The notes beneath the pieces were generated by a model. The model did not search any database. It was given only the letters and a program-made list of their open reading frames with translations, and was not told the DNA's origin. Below are positions 11,401 to 24,435 of a stretch of 64,000 bases of DNA, in pieces. The position numbers were made by a program, and so were the translations under genes. The stretch is from Diprion similis (taxonomy: Eukaryota; Arthropoda; Insecta; Hymenoptera; Diprionidae): NCBI RefSeq assembly GCF_021155765.1, contig NC_060105.1:6446001-6510000 (forward strand), in the 5' to 3' direction. Position 1 is the stretch's first letter, and every line of letters begins with the position of its first letter.

Positions 11401-13857
11401 CTTTCGGATACTTGGTTTCAGGGTCGAAAGACTCCTTGAGACGTCCGAGAGGGAAATAACATTGATCATTATTTATATTACTTATATATATTTTTTTTTA
11501 TAAGCCAACTTAATTTCTTATTTAAATTTAATTTTTTTCCTTTGTAAACAGATAATTCTGGCACGAATTCAAACTAATTCAAATCAGTTTGATTTAATTT
11601 TTTATGATTCAGTTATTTCTCAGATAAGTCTCGATATTTCAGTTAATTTTTAGTAATTCGGATAATTCTCGTTAAATCAGTTAGTTTGCATTTATTCAGT
11701 TAATTCTCATTAATTCAGGTGAAATATAGTTAATTTACAAACCTGATTGAAAATTGACACGTCAATTCAGCTAGTTATTTTTCGATCCCTAGACTGTGGG
11801 CTTTCGTAATTCCGCAACTTCGGAAATTCCCACATTTTCTCTGATCCCGGTTTTCTCTGATAAATCGTCTGAGTCACGAATCGTTCGTTATAATTATAAT
11901 GCCGTAGAAATCTGAATCATGCTTCAAAGTCGTTTCGTAGAATTCTCGTTTCTAGGTACGACTTGAACGACTTCACAGCGAGACTTACCGCGCTTTGTGG
12001 ACTTTATGACCAAATTCTATACACCTACAAGACCTGAAAGGTTTAATGGTTTTGCACAGAGCACGCTTGGACTTTCCCGTTTATTGACTGATTTACTTTG
12101 ATCAATTCCACTGACTTTTTCTTTCGGCTTGTTATCCGTTTCCCCGAAAGTGTTGGCTAGCAGCTGCACACGCGAACCATGGCAAATCTAAATTTCGCAA
12201 AGTTCGCTTGTAAAATAAAACGTCCAATCGATATTCGAAGCTCCAGTGCCTGTTGAACATTATTTACTCAGGGTTCAGGCCTGTTTACACAAGCACGTAC
12301 ATACATCGTTCGAAACGGATTTTCTCGCAAGTGCAAATTCTCTGGTTATGTTTTTGCGTAATGAGCTCAGACTGCGGGATTATAGGGTGGTACACCCTCC
12401 CTCCGCCCCCTCCTCTTTAATACCTGTACCGAGTATGAAAAGACGTCTGTCGACGACGTTTAGAGAAATGCCGGCCTAATTAGTAAATTTGATTATCTGT
12501 CTAATTGAATCCTTTTCATACGTTTGTCAATTGAATCGCGTATAGAAAATTCGTATACATATCTACCTACGTATTTCCTGATTGCAGCACGTTTCAAATA
12601 ATGCGCTACGTTGTTCTTCATTTCTTCATGAATCGAACTTTCATCGAGTGCCGATCACTGACTTGTGAAAACAGGTGAATTGACGATGTGTTTAATTGTC
12701 GAGATCAACTTGAAGGAAGAAATTTATTCTTCGTATCCTTGAAGCGTAATATACAAATTATCATATTATACATTCAACTGATTCACGCGCCAAATTTGTG
12801 CAGCCTGAATTTCCACTGAATTAATTAAAACGCAGTACATTCGTCCTCGTCGCGGATTTCTCTGATGACTGTATATATGTTGAGAGTTTTTTTTTCACAC
12901 ACATGGTAGAAAATTAGGCGAGGCAGTATTTTGTACGGCAATTTTGCCGGTTTATTTCGTCTTGCGAACGTGGGGAAAAACGCGGGGACGTAGAGGGCAT
13001 TTTGACTTTCGGCATAGTACTACATTTCTTGTTGTTTTTTTTTTTTTTCATTTACGTTCATTCTCGCTCATTTCGTGGCCAAATGACGGCTTGCGAATAC
13101 AGTAGGAGCTTGTGTGCTTACGCGAGCTTTATTTTGCTGTTACATGCGGGTAAAATGGAAACTGGAACCGTCGCAAAATTACCCAGTTTTATTAGATGTT
13201 CCAATCCTGGATTCGGCTAGTCATTAGATTTTTTCATGAGAATATATTAATATAATAGATATGAATTCAATTTTAATCATGAATGTTCAGTGCGTCTGGT
13301 TCTATTTGAAAATGACGAAAAGGTACAAGGAAATTTACCATGGTTTTATTATATATACGGGCAAAAAAAAAATTACAAGTTTCTAAGCGAAACGTTCCGT
13401 TGAAAATTCCGATTGGCGGTAATAATTCCTCGAAGTGCTAAACTGTCGTTTGCCAACCGTGTCCCACCCACCTAAAGTGGATGAATACTGAAAATTATAC
13501 GCCGAGATGCTTATTATGCCACTTTTGGTAATATTCATTGGGGTTGATTATAAATAGGGAGGTTTCATGGACCGCATTTATAACTGATTTAATGCGTGAG
13601 GAAAGCACTGGAGAGTTAAAAGTCTAACAATAGCGGTTCCTTATTTTACATAATCGTTTAGGGTATCAGTACGCATGTATCAGGATGAGTATACAAAGTA
13701 GAAGTAGAATCAATCTTTCAAATTATGTAAGCGTGGATAGATCCTTTCTTAGCTTCCATTTTATTTACGGTTTACAATTATTGGTCTCTTTATGAAAATG
13801 GATATACACTAGGTGTAAAAGTAGTAATACAGATTTCGTTTGCATTCGTATTATGTA
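8263..13857. other. Non-coding stretch, no gene recognised
   Basis: AT-rich DNA with only short chance open frames. A poly-A run of more than 20 bases lies at about 8397-8419. A degenerate array built on TTCAGTTAATTCT-like units occupies about 11560-11770. Nothing else with a recognisable function is seen. Confidence 0.5.
11560..11770. repeat. Degenerate tandem repeat, TTCAGTTAATTC-like units
   Basis: Variants of ATTCAGTTAATTCT recur irregularly through about 200 bp, mixed with AATTCAAAC-type variants. The units are too diverged for exact boundaries. It reads as an old AT-rich tandem array. Confidence 0.45.
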
Positions 13858-14146
13858 CAGGGTGGACCCAAAAAAAAAAAAAAAACGGAACCGATTTAAA
13901 ACGTGAATAAAATCCGTACACGTTGACCAATTTTCGAAAATTTCAATCCACCAGCGATTTCTTTAAAATCTGTTTAGCAGGAGCGTGAATCTCAACAACG
14001 AATATTTCCCGAATTTTCAAACGTGAAATGAAAGAATCGTTCTTCTACATTCGAGAAGAAAACGTTTTCGAAAATTGGTCAACGCGTTTGGATTTTATTC
14101 ACGTTTAAAATCGGTCCAGTTCTTTTTTTTTTTTCGACCCACCCTG
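13858..14146. mobile_element. Foldback MITE with long terminal inverted repeats
   Basis: The element starts CAGGGTGG and ends CCACCCTG, and is flanked on both sides by TA (13856-13857 and 14147-14148), the target duplication typical of Tc1/mariner-type elements. Long imperfect inverted repeats of about 83 bp (13858-13940 and 14063-14146) each contain an A/T run, then GACCGATTTTAAACGTGAAT-like sequence and TTGACCAATTTTCGAAAA. The middle, about 120 bp, has no coding capacity, so it would depend on a transposase encoded elsewhere. Superfamily assignment rests only on the TA and the terminal bases. Confidence 0.8.
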
Positions 14147-14679
14147 TATCATGTTTTCAAAAGACTTCACCTCATCTCGAGCATTACTTCAATATAAGCG
14201 TAATTTTTTCAGTCAATACGTACGGATTCAGAGATTTTTGTTGCGGTTTAATCAGTCCTCGCTGTATAGAAATGAATTACAAATCCCAACGTCAGGCTTG
14301 TGCTGTATTGTTTTTGTGTCTTTTAAAAATTCAAGCCAGAGATGGACAGGTAATACTTTTTTCGCTAATGAAGTTGCGCAACGAGGCTTTGTCGTATTAA
14401 TCCTTATAAGCCTTCGTAATTATGTCGGTTAGAGAGATAATGAAGATATCATAAAAGTGCTGAATCTTTTCTGCACATGTTAATTAAAAAAAAAAAAAAA
14501 AAATACCGAAAATCACTTGAGACTAACACGAAATACTGAAAAATTTAAGATTTATATTTTTTTACAAAGCGTAAGGATATCTGAAAATTATCAAAATTCA
14601 TTGTACGTCCAAAACTGCAGTGTATAGTTTTCTTTCCCCGCTAAAGTGGTTAAAAGTATAATAAACTACTTATCTGCAG

Positions 14680-14910
14680 CTTAAACAGAAATGGTCGGAT
14701 TCTTTGAATAGTATCCTGGATAAAGGACAGGATCTGAAAAGCCCCTTCGAATTGTACACAGCAGTCCTCTTTGAGTCAGCTCCAGCTTTCAACGACTTAA
14801 GAACAAATAGCAACGGAGCAACAGCTTTGCTTGAAAGTTTTCTTGAGGCGTACGAAGCGGAGACAAGACCAGACACGAAGAAGGATGGTTCAAATAACTT
14901 TGCCGTATAG
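14680..14910 (+). other. Orphan exon-like coding segment, unknown product
   Basis: After a CTGCAG acceptor, an open frame of 76 codons runs to a TAG at 14908-14910, with AATAAA directly after the stop (14911-14916). The translation (for example DLKSPFELYTAVLFESAPAF and TALLESFLEAYEAETRPD) looks like alternating helical protein, not random sequence. No upstream partner exon or start was found and I do not recognise the family. It could be the last exon of a small unannotated gene, a stranded fragment of a dispersed gene, or chance. Confidence 0.35.
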
Positions 14911-16530
14911 AATAAAGGTACCAGATGAAATAAATGGTCAAGGGCTTGAACAGTTCAATCGAATTTCAATTACACGTCTTATTGGTTATGATATATGTTT
15001 ACCCTCGAGTGTTTTCGACGTGAATTGACGCTCGTTCTTCAGATGGTTCGGTTTTCAATGTGCTTCGGTGATTGTTCGAGTTTCACAGCTGTGTATAAGC
15101 TGCCCCGCAGTTTTGAAAATGTTCACGTTATGTGTTCAATTACGCTTCAATTATTCCATTTCATATCGCACAAAGCTAATTAGATTTGGGGCGACAGCAT
15201 TTAACCCAAGGATTCTACATCGAAGTCGGGTTCATCCCTCGATGCGTTATCAATTATTATAGTCAATTAATCGGAGACTGATGAACCGGGCGTATTTAAA
15301 GCCAATATAGTTGACCACGTGCCAACCAATGTCCGTAGAAATGAAAAGTAATTTTTTTAATACTTATCAGATTTTTTCACCTTATTACATTCGCTGTAAG
15401 GCGAGTTTTATATTCTATTCAATTATTATTTTTTTTTGATTTGTCGATCGTGATGTTTCCGATGACATTTGTCGACATGTGGTTTTTACAGCTTTCTTTC
15501 TTTGACTTATTGATAGTCGTTAACACGTTTTAGGCGAATAGTCACCGTTTTGCCGACTTTCCAACAATTCTTGAGTAAAATTTTTTTATCTACCGACATT
15601 ACGTCGGCTTTAATTAGACAAATAATGGTCGATATTTCAGCAAGCGTGCTACCTGTAAATTTTCATATCTTGTATAATATTATATATTATGCAATCTAAT
15701 AATTTTAATTCCAGGTACGAAGTGTAATAATATCAGAATTTTTAAACCCAATGATGTTTCATGGAATTTGTTATTAATTGTTTGGTTCGCAGTTGAGCCT
15801 TTCTTCATATTTTCGTTTGGTGAAACGAAAATTGAAAACATACTACGTCGCTATGAAGGTGTTATATATGAGAAAGGTTCTGTGAGATTCTGTTAACTCG
15901 TGTAATAGCTGCCGGAGGGCTAATTAATTTTTTTATTCAGATTCAATTCATTAAACTTTATTAAAGTTGACAAGAAATATTGAATTATGTAATTAACCGG
16001 AGAGAAGTACATCACGCGTTTATGAAAAATGGCAATATTGACATATCGTCTGCAGACCGTTGGGCGTAGAAAAAATTTAAATGGTAAGAAGACAAAAAAC
16101 ATTTAGAATGTGTCAACACACAAGCTGTTTCAACATAATGCAAATTTTGAAATGTTGCGGTATTTACGCACTGCGAAAATCGTTTACTATTGGAGAAATT
16201 AATCCTGCGTGTAATTTATCTTAACGCGAATTTCATTCTTTCCCTGCTTTGTGAGATTTTAAAAGTCGCGTCAGTGTGGTTGTGAAAATTTCAACCCTGC
16301 ACGAATCCCTTTTCTGGATTAACAACCCCGACTTGAAAGAAGCACTGCTGTACTTGATGCTGCAATTAAGCCACGTGCGCCAGCGAAGCTCGTCTCAAGC
16401 TACAGTTTTAACGATCTTTATTTTTCAAGGCTGGCGAGAAGCCTGAGATTATGGACGTTCCATGAGTTTTGATCTTTCACACCGCAGCATATGCAAAGAA
16501 ATCATTCTAACCACAGATGTGCGTTTCTAA

Positions 16531-16590
16531 CAGGGTAGCCACTCTGCTGGAAAACCTGGAAAACCGAGAAAAGACAGGGAATTTTATCAA
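16531..16590. repeat. Fragment of a dispersed repeat (CAGGGTAGCCACTCTGCTGG type)
   Basis: The segment opens CAGGGTAGCCACTCTGCTGG and continues with GGAAAACC/GGGAATTTT-type words. This resembles non-autonomous DNA transposon ends common in insect genomes. No opposite end was found, so it is probably a remnant. Confidence 0.3.
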
Positions 16591-17343
16591 ACATTTGCAG
16601 TTGGTCTTTAAAATTCTGCGAAACATGGTGTTTAATGCGATCTATAAATTTTCCAACCACTACTGATAATTTCAATTAGTCTTATACACTCGCTCGGAGG
16701 TTTTTCAAATTCTGATTTCACTTACTGCGCTCGAATTTTTCTATTTATAGAAATGTGCAAATGATTATACCACAACAATTTTATTACGTACCTTCAATAT
16801 CTAAATTCCATATTTACTGCAAATCAACACCTCCCGTTTCCTGTTTATTCGTGAACTATTCAATTAATAAATCCTCTCAAGTATACAGAAAAATTGTTGT
16901 GAAGTTCGTTCTGTCATAGCAAAATTTTATCGAAAAATTTATAACTTCGTTCAGGGAAGGAAGAAAAAGAGGATATTCAAGACAAAACTTAGAGGTCTCC
17001 GTGGATTTCCTGATTTTCACTTTCATCTGCGAATAGCAGAACCCTCGGTTACATAATGGCTCGTCAATTACGCAGGGTGAATGCAAGCATCCAAATTTAC
17101 CAACAGCAATTCGCGATCCTGGAGTATAGAATTCACGGCGGAGCTGCTGCATTATTATAAAGCCACGATGCAACGTACTTTCACATCCATATTCATATTC
17201 ATACACGCCGGAGAATCTGGGGCAGGCAAAGGTGCACGGAGGGTGATATTCCCCCTTCCCCTCTCATCCTCATCCCTGCACAATTTTCTCTATCGTGAAT
17301 TCCACCACCGTCTCCCACTTTTAAACTGCTCTATTCATCGGTT

Positions 17344-17367
17344 CACCACCACCACCACCACCACCAG
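17344..17367. repeat. (CCA)n microsatellite
   Basis: About eight uninterrupted ACC/CCA units in otherwise non-coding sequence. Confidence 0.8.
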
Positions 17368-19750
17368 CACTACCCTCGGGCTGGAAGTCTCTTTCGGTGT
17401 TCAGTCGCAACCAGCCAGTCATTCGGTCGGCACCGCGCAGCTTTCCCGTCGTGTTTTATCCACGTGCTTCATTGCTTCATATCTGGGATATAACAGCCTC
17501 GTATTAGATAATTTCGAGTTGCACCCGAGAGTATCGAAATGAATAAAAATCTTGTATCCATTTATTCTTGTTCATTATATCGCCATTTTCTATGAGCGAT
17601 TGCTGTATTATAACCACCAACGATCGAACGAGATCCGGATTTCAATTCAAGATCTTCTCGCGAACGTTCCAAGGATTAATCAATCATTCGTGTGCTTTCT
17701 GGTTCGTGTTTATACAGACTGTGCAACATATTTGTCATCAGTTCTTGGCGTCTGTGCTTAACTGAAACAGAATACATTCCAATTATGAATGCAATTGAAA
17801 GCAAAGGTACGTTTATTACACTCCACATCTCACATATGTTATACATTAATTGTATATAATAGTTACTGTGCAATTATCGCAGTCACAAGATTGCAATTAC
17901 ATATAGCCTGCAGTGTTCCGCGCACATCGGATTGCGGATATGACAATGACGCCTCATTCCTCATCGAAGTTGATCAATTTTCATGAAAAACGTAGATTAC
18001 AAACTTTTCCAATCGCTTTTTCTCTATCTCCCTCAGACTTTGCGAGCTCTTTCACGCGCAGGGAAATCCGCACAACGCTAAAATCTGGCGAAATGCGGAC
18101 TCGGCCAATTTCATCCTGAAGAGTTTGAACGGTTTTTGATTCGCGGAGGGTGTTCGGTGCTGATTCGACACTTTTGTTTTCAAGCCTGCTCACCGCCTTC
18201 GGCGTCAAGGCGAACTCAAGAAGCACTCCGCAGGCCAATCGGAACTGTCATCGACTTCCGTCCCAGATATTGTCCAGCAGTATGCATGACAGAAGTCGAA
18301 ACCGTGTCAAACGTCTGCATCGCGGTCTCGGGGACTATTTAATCAGGCCGTGATGATGGACTCGAAGTATTTTTTTAATCATTTCGACATGCCGCAGCTG
18401 TTCACAGATATACCTACCGCAGCAGCACAACATGCACTTTGAAAATTAAAAGACACCTCGTCAGTCTCCGTAGTAAAGAAAAGGGAAAAAGTCATTTGTT
18501 GCTTTTAACTCCGGTATGCATATCTTGGAATGATTTGAACGACAGCGACGAGCGTCTCTGGTCATTAGGACTTTTTATTCTGGCCATTTTTTATTCGGCT
18601 TAGATTGAACCGACTCGTATGTACGGCTCAAGGGATTGATGGATTCATTTTGATTTGGATTCCTGCTTCTCGTAGGCAGCTTAACTCTTGTGTTTATACG
18701 TGTAGATAAGTTATGATCAAGACAATGTCATACGAGTATATTATCTGAGGAACTAAGGCTTGGGAACTGAGTAATTGGCTTAAATCGACGTCTCTACTGT
18801 CATGAATTCACTACGTTTTCAACTGATTCCCTTCGTCGCATTCTTTCTTCCTCAATGGCTCTAAGTTGGCGCCTCGTATACACCTAATGTCTAATATACA
18901 TGTTCACACCTCGTTCGACCACGTGTGCGCGAGCGGTATATGAAAAGTTGGGAAATGTCAGCAACTGGGTTAAAAAATAAACTCCGATTCATACGAATTT
19001 TATTTACCTCGAGGTTCCACAGCAATTTGGCAGTTCCATCATCCTCGTATTTTTTTATAAACGCATAAAAATAGCTTGAAAAGTATTTTCCGTCATGATT
19101 GCTCGGCGTGCGAAATTGTTACTGGTATCCTGATGGGGGGAGTGAACGAGAGAGAGAGAGAGTAGGAGAGAAAATCATCATGAAATAGAATATGTAGATT
19201 GTATTTTACCGTTGAATCTTTCGTTGAAATTCAGGTTGCTTAATCTTCTTCGATGAATCTCTGAACTCCATCGGTTCAGTCGTTTCAACTGTCCAATATT
19301 CTCTTCGAAAAGGTTCCTCCGAACCCTGGATCACGCTTTTCAGAGGAGAGCTTTTCGGTTGGAGGACATACATTATGTATGGACTTTATATATCGGTAGT
19401 CAAACCGCGTTTTCTCGTACCCTCGAATATTGCGTCTTGAGAACATGTACGTCACAAATCTGTTGAAGCCTCGTCCCAAGTAGATACCAATGTGTATAGT
19501 GCTAATATTCCATCTCCTGATAGCTTTACATCTACATCGAAATCTCTGCGAAGCTTATCGGCTTCCTCACTCTCTCTCTCTCTCTTGCTTTCACCAGTCG
19601 GTTTTTCCCCCTCTCGCAGTTCACAATCAGTAGAAATTTTCCAATGCATGTATCTCGCATTTTCACGTACAGCATGCCGTGCACGCGTGAGTTCGAGCAA
19701 TTAAGGCTACCTTCACGGAGTTCATTTTGCCACCCGGAACGCCAAGGCAC

Positions 19751-20301
19751 ATGGCCGAGATCTTCCTAATCTTGATAAGCATCATGGCAGGTATAATTTA
19801 ATGTGTACAAGGTGAAGGATTCCAGTCACGTATGTAATCGCTGTCTCGAGAAGTACAGCCGGGATGAATTACGCTTGACACTTGCATATTAGCTAGGAAG
19901 GAATTAGCAGTACAGAGCTGTCGTGTAATCTCGTTTAAGTTGTACCGTTTTACCCCAGGGCGAACTCGAAGTACAAATTAAATTAGGCAATAATTAGGAA
20001 ATTACTAGTCACTGATTCCTTCTTTGTAAATTCTCTACTTCGCGATTCGCCTCTAGCAGCCAAGGTACCCAGGACGACAACGATCCCGACTACCGAGGGA
20101 CCAACGGCAACCCTGATGACCTTAATTATTCTCCCGATGACCTCATCTGCCAATTATATATTATCTGATATGCAAGCTTTGTTAAAAAGCACCCGGACCA
20201 GCATTTACCGTTGTATGAGCAGCATCTTTTCTTCTCTCGTATCTCGTGTCAGTTATCTTTTCTGCTGCACCGTGTTATGTAAGTATCTTTGTAAATCCTG
20301 A
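19751..20301 (+). other. Weak candidate for a small two-exon secreted peptide
   Basis: An ATG at 19751 starts MAEIFLILISIMA, which looks like a signal peptide, and ends at a donor (GCAG/gtataa, 19790). An acceptor at 20056 or 20059 continues in frame with a Thr/Pro-rich stretch (TTTIPTTEGPTATL) and stays open to a stop at 20301. In a different frame the second exon would instead read an Asp/Asn/Pro-rich peptide, so the coding frame is uncertain. No family is recognised. Confidence 0.2.
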
Positions 20302-23300
20302 TCCCCAGCTCTGAGTTGCATTAAGTCGTCGCGTCGTGGGACTGCATGATTTCGTCAGTTAATTCCGTATCTCTGAGAGACTACGTATAGCTATCGATTA
20401 AGTGTCTCTCGTTCACCTGAATTTAAATTAAAAAACGGCGTAAAAACGAATCCTAGCGTGACACCTTGCGGACGATTTTCCTGTTATCCGTTGCACCTGC
20501 GTATCCATCGGCATTTCAAATCTTGTTCCAAGTTTATAGTTAATTTTATACACCGTCCGCTATCGGGAATTTTCAGTTGCTGAAACTTTGCTCTGTAACT
20601 ACTGCAGGAGATTTCTAAGAGGCTTCCTACGGTTCGATGGCTTACGAGTTTCAGAAGCTGCCTCGGGTATCAACTTCGGTCAATCAATCTGTTTACTCTT
20701 CCCGAGGAACTTGAAACTCCTTCGGAATCGAGGTAACATAGGCATAGTCACTTGATCTTCTATATATGCAATGATGCATATTTTCCCCGATTTTTATTCA
20801 CTGGTTATAGTATATCCTCATTGGTTATTCAGACACGGAGAGCGGGTGTCAGGATATATCCTCGCTGCTCAAGGATTCAATATAACCGTATCAACTCCCG
20901 TTCACTATAAATAATTTTCTCAATGATATAGTTCACGGATCGTATTTCTGTACGGCATTTCCGATGAGGTAGTACCTTCAATACCTCATCATATCGCGGT
21001 GGTCAGTAATTAGTTAATATATAATAAATAATCATCATCTTGCGGTCACCGCTCGTGTTCTGGATAAAAATTTCATTAACATTAAACCTATAGATATGTA
21101 TTTCATCGATTACAACTCATCGCTGCACGATTTCTAAATAACCTGCCAGTAGAATTTGTTCATGTAACGTGAGTAGCGACGAGGATTAAATTCTTCGTTA
21201 GAAAGCTAGGCTTCAGTTAATTCTCTTACTGCAGCAGTTCTCTTATTGATCTTACCGATCGAAGACAATTGATCACTGACTATCTAAGAGCTAACAGAGC
21301 ATTCCTTTTTTCATTTAATTCTCCTTCTCTTTTTCAACTCCATCTTTTTTTCCTACAATATAACTCATTGAACACTTATTACATGCATCCGATTATTCAT
21401 TATCTCAGAATTGATTTTCTCCGATTTATTTTTGACTTTTTTTTCAAGGTTTGAGAGTATATGTTTATGTCTCATATACCTGTGAAAGCTGTTTGGTTCA
21501 AATAACTCGCCACTATCACTACGGAAAATTATTTCACTCTAGGTCAGCGCGTTGTGACCTGATTTTCATTTCTAAATATCTCATCTGGACTAATAATTTC
21601 CTCTGCTCTGGACAGCAAAGATTTTATTCAACCCTATTCAACTGATGCGCGGTTAGTGAAGTTGAAATAACTAAATACATGTAGTGAATCGTATTATACA
21701 GCATCTTCACTCATCGATCGGAAGCCTTCTGAAAGTTTATTCAATAAAAAGAGAGGGGAACAAAGGAAACCAAATTGAAGTCCCGACCCTGAATTATTCA
21801 AGGTCATTGTCGAAGCTCAACGACTTGGCAATAGTCGATATTACCCTCGATTCAGATCCATCGAGATGTGAATTTCTCAACTGCGGAAATCGAAGAAGAT
21901 TTCGACGTGGGAACATATCTGTCCGACGATTAGTCAAAGTGGCTGAAGATGAAGATTATAGATTCAAAGGAATTAAAGCTTTTTCGGACGGATAGACAAA
22001 ATAAAGACTAATTTCAGATACACGTAAGCTCTTCGATGATACTGAAAAGTAAAATATATTGCCTGAATAATTTTCAACTTCTCAGCGTGTCTAACAATTA
22101 TTTCAACGAAGTCGGAGGTAATCTACGCAAACTTGAAGTGGTATTAAGGCACTTAAGACATTGATTACTAAAGTGGTGAACAAGCCACGTAAATTCCGAA
22201 TCGAGTAAGGAGGGTGAAGTTAGCAAGGATGTCGTCAACGAAATGTTGGAAATTAATTGGTCAGCTTTTAAATTGTAATGACTTTTAATTAGATAGTTCA
22301 GTTTTCGAAATATAGATCGTGTAACGTTTTGTTAATTTCAGACACTCGCCGGGAAATTTTGAAATAAAGATGTTATCTGAAAACGTTTTGTTTTAATAAC
22401 ATTACAAATTTCAAGCTCATGCTAAAGAAGCTTTGATTCTGTTTTCACGAAGACTTATTCCTGTCAAAGAGACACGGAAGTAATCTCGTTAGATAAAGCT
22501 TATTTTCCTTGCGCTTCGATGTAACGAGTAAGAAATGCGTAATAAGAAAACATGGACGAAGAAGGGAGAAACGAGAGAAGGAAGAATTAAAAGTTTAATA
22601 ACCAATCTGCAAAATATTCTGTGGAATTTCCAAGAGCCAATTCCAAACCTACAAAGTAAAACTTACACCAGAAGATTCTGGAAGAACCCGATTTAGTTTT
22701 TTCAAAAAGGTGCTGGTTCGTTTCATCGTCCTTCGACAATCGCGATTCGAGTTTCTTCATAATCTTTTTCCTTCGTCCTTGCAAAATATTCAGATATCAT
22801 TTCAAATTGTAACCGTTATACGAGACTCCAGCTGTGTTGTGCTATACATGAAACGGGGAAGGCTTGAATACACATGAGGAATTTATTATGATTATCCCTG
22901 TTTCCGTGCGAACGAAAAAATATCCATCTCCTGAAAAATTCACTAACTTGAGTTGATGACTGAGTACAAGTGACGAAACGGTTATTCAATTTATGGGTAC
23001 GCATGAACACAATTTTGTGTGTTATTCTCATACGTTCTCTGCAGGGAAAATGCTCAGTTCGTATTATAACGTATATCGATCAAACAATAATCGATAAAGT
23101 TTGCATATCGGCCTAATTTTTTGCCGTTTACTCTCTTTTCTGCGAGTTCAACAATTCACCGAATTACTTCTAGCTAACTTATAGAGAACCGAAACAGTTC
23201 TGGACAATTAACAAACGCGTCACATTCTGATTCTACGTATAGTCATCGTCTAAGGCATGAAGTGATGTCAAGGGTATAAAGCTTTCGTTGCTAATTGGTC

Positions 23301-24435
23301 CTCGTAGTCGTACCCAAGCGTTTTTTGAATTTCTTGGCAACACTTCGCACTGAATTGATTTCGCCCGGATGAGTTTGAGGATCGTTTATACGTGACTTAT
23401 ATTTCAGGTAGCATGTAGTTTGTTTCAGATCGTTATTTTCACACTTAACGAGCATGCCGCATGCCCTGAAAACGGGCAGCAATTTTCCGTGGATAACGTT
23501 CGTCACATAAAAGTCGTAATTATAATAACCGTCCACTGATATATAAATTCTATGGAAATAATAATTTAAAGGTCTTTCATTCCGATCAAAAGCATTCTCG
23601 TACTTGGTGATTTGTCGTAGGCGGATCGGTCAGCTTACGACGAGATCTTAAGTCAATACAACCCTTTACTTAAGTAAATGAACATCTAGAAGCCAGTCGT
23701 CGACGATTGTACGAAACTTGAACCGAATTGGAAATGCTTATTGAAGATTTCCAATAACCCTTGAAAGCTTTAATCACCTTTCGATTACACCTACGACGCG
23801 ATTTTCTAAAACCGATAGAGCATTTGGAAAGATCAATTGTCCTTGCTTGAAGGTAGTCACTTTAGTCACATATTCCAACTACCCAAGTTCGCGTTATAAT
23901 ATTGCCCAACGATAAAATATACGTACATTTGAAATCAGCATGATTGAGTATTATCGGGCGTTTAAATCCAGATAATTATACGCAAAAGGTGAAAGTTCGT
24001 TTCTCGTCCTGTGTAACGCAGACGTGAAAAGCGGTCGTCGTTAAGAAGCATCCAGAATTTAGTTACTTCTCTGTCATTTCCAAAAGGCCCGGACAAAGGC
24101 GTATTGTTATACGAAGCTTGTCGCATTAATTTGACCTTGGGCACCGTGATGCTGTTCGTAGAAAGTTTCATTTATCACAATACTATCAAGTTGCCTTTTC
24201 GCGATCAGGAATCACTGCCAGCCAAGTGCGTACGCAGTACATAACGTTAAAGGGACTCCTTTGTAACCGTGTTATTGCCAGATATCGAATATCTTTCCAA
24301 AATACGGATTGATAATGGCTTACGTCTGGACAAAAAAAATATTATCTGTACATTGAAATGATTGATTCCGTTTTCTCATTTCAGACAATTTGTGAGGGTC
24401 AAGGCCCAGCTGCGGACCCAATGTAAAATTCTAAA

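Larger units (their letters stand above)
14149..24385. other. Long non-coding stretch upstream of the opsin
   Basis: About 10 kb with no confident gene. It includes an orphan exon-like segment (14680-14910), a repeat-like fragment at 16531-16590, a (CCA)n run at 17344-17367, and short GA/CT runs at 19148-19162 and 19570-19585. A weak two-exon secreted-peptide candidate sits at 19751-20301. Some of it may be 5' intron of the opsin. Confidence 0.45.

Noticed and set aside
17081-17542. Plus-strand open frame of 153 codons containing GESGAGKG, like a myosin P-loop
   Set aside because: No other myosin motif surrounds it, the Thr-rich part comes from a (CCA)n repeat, and no splice context supports it; a chance match.
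21684-21995. Plus-strand open frame of 103 codons
   Set aside because: No splice context, domain or promoter; length is within chance for this window.
23291-23536. Minus-strand open frame of 81 codons
   Set aside because: No recognisable motif and no supporting signals.
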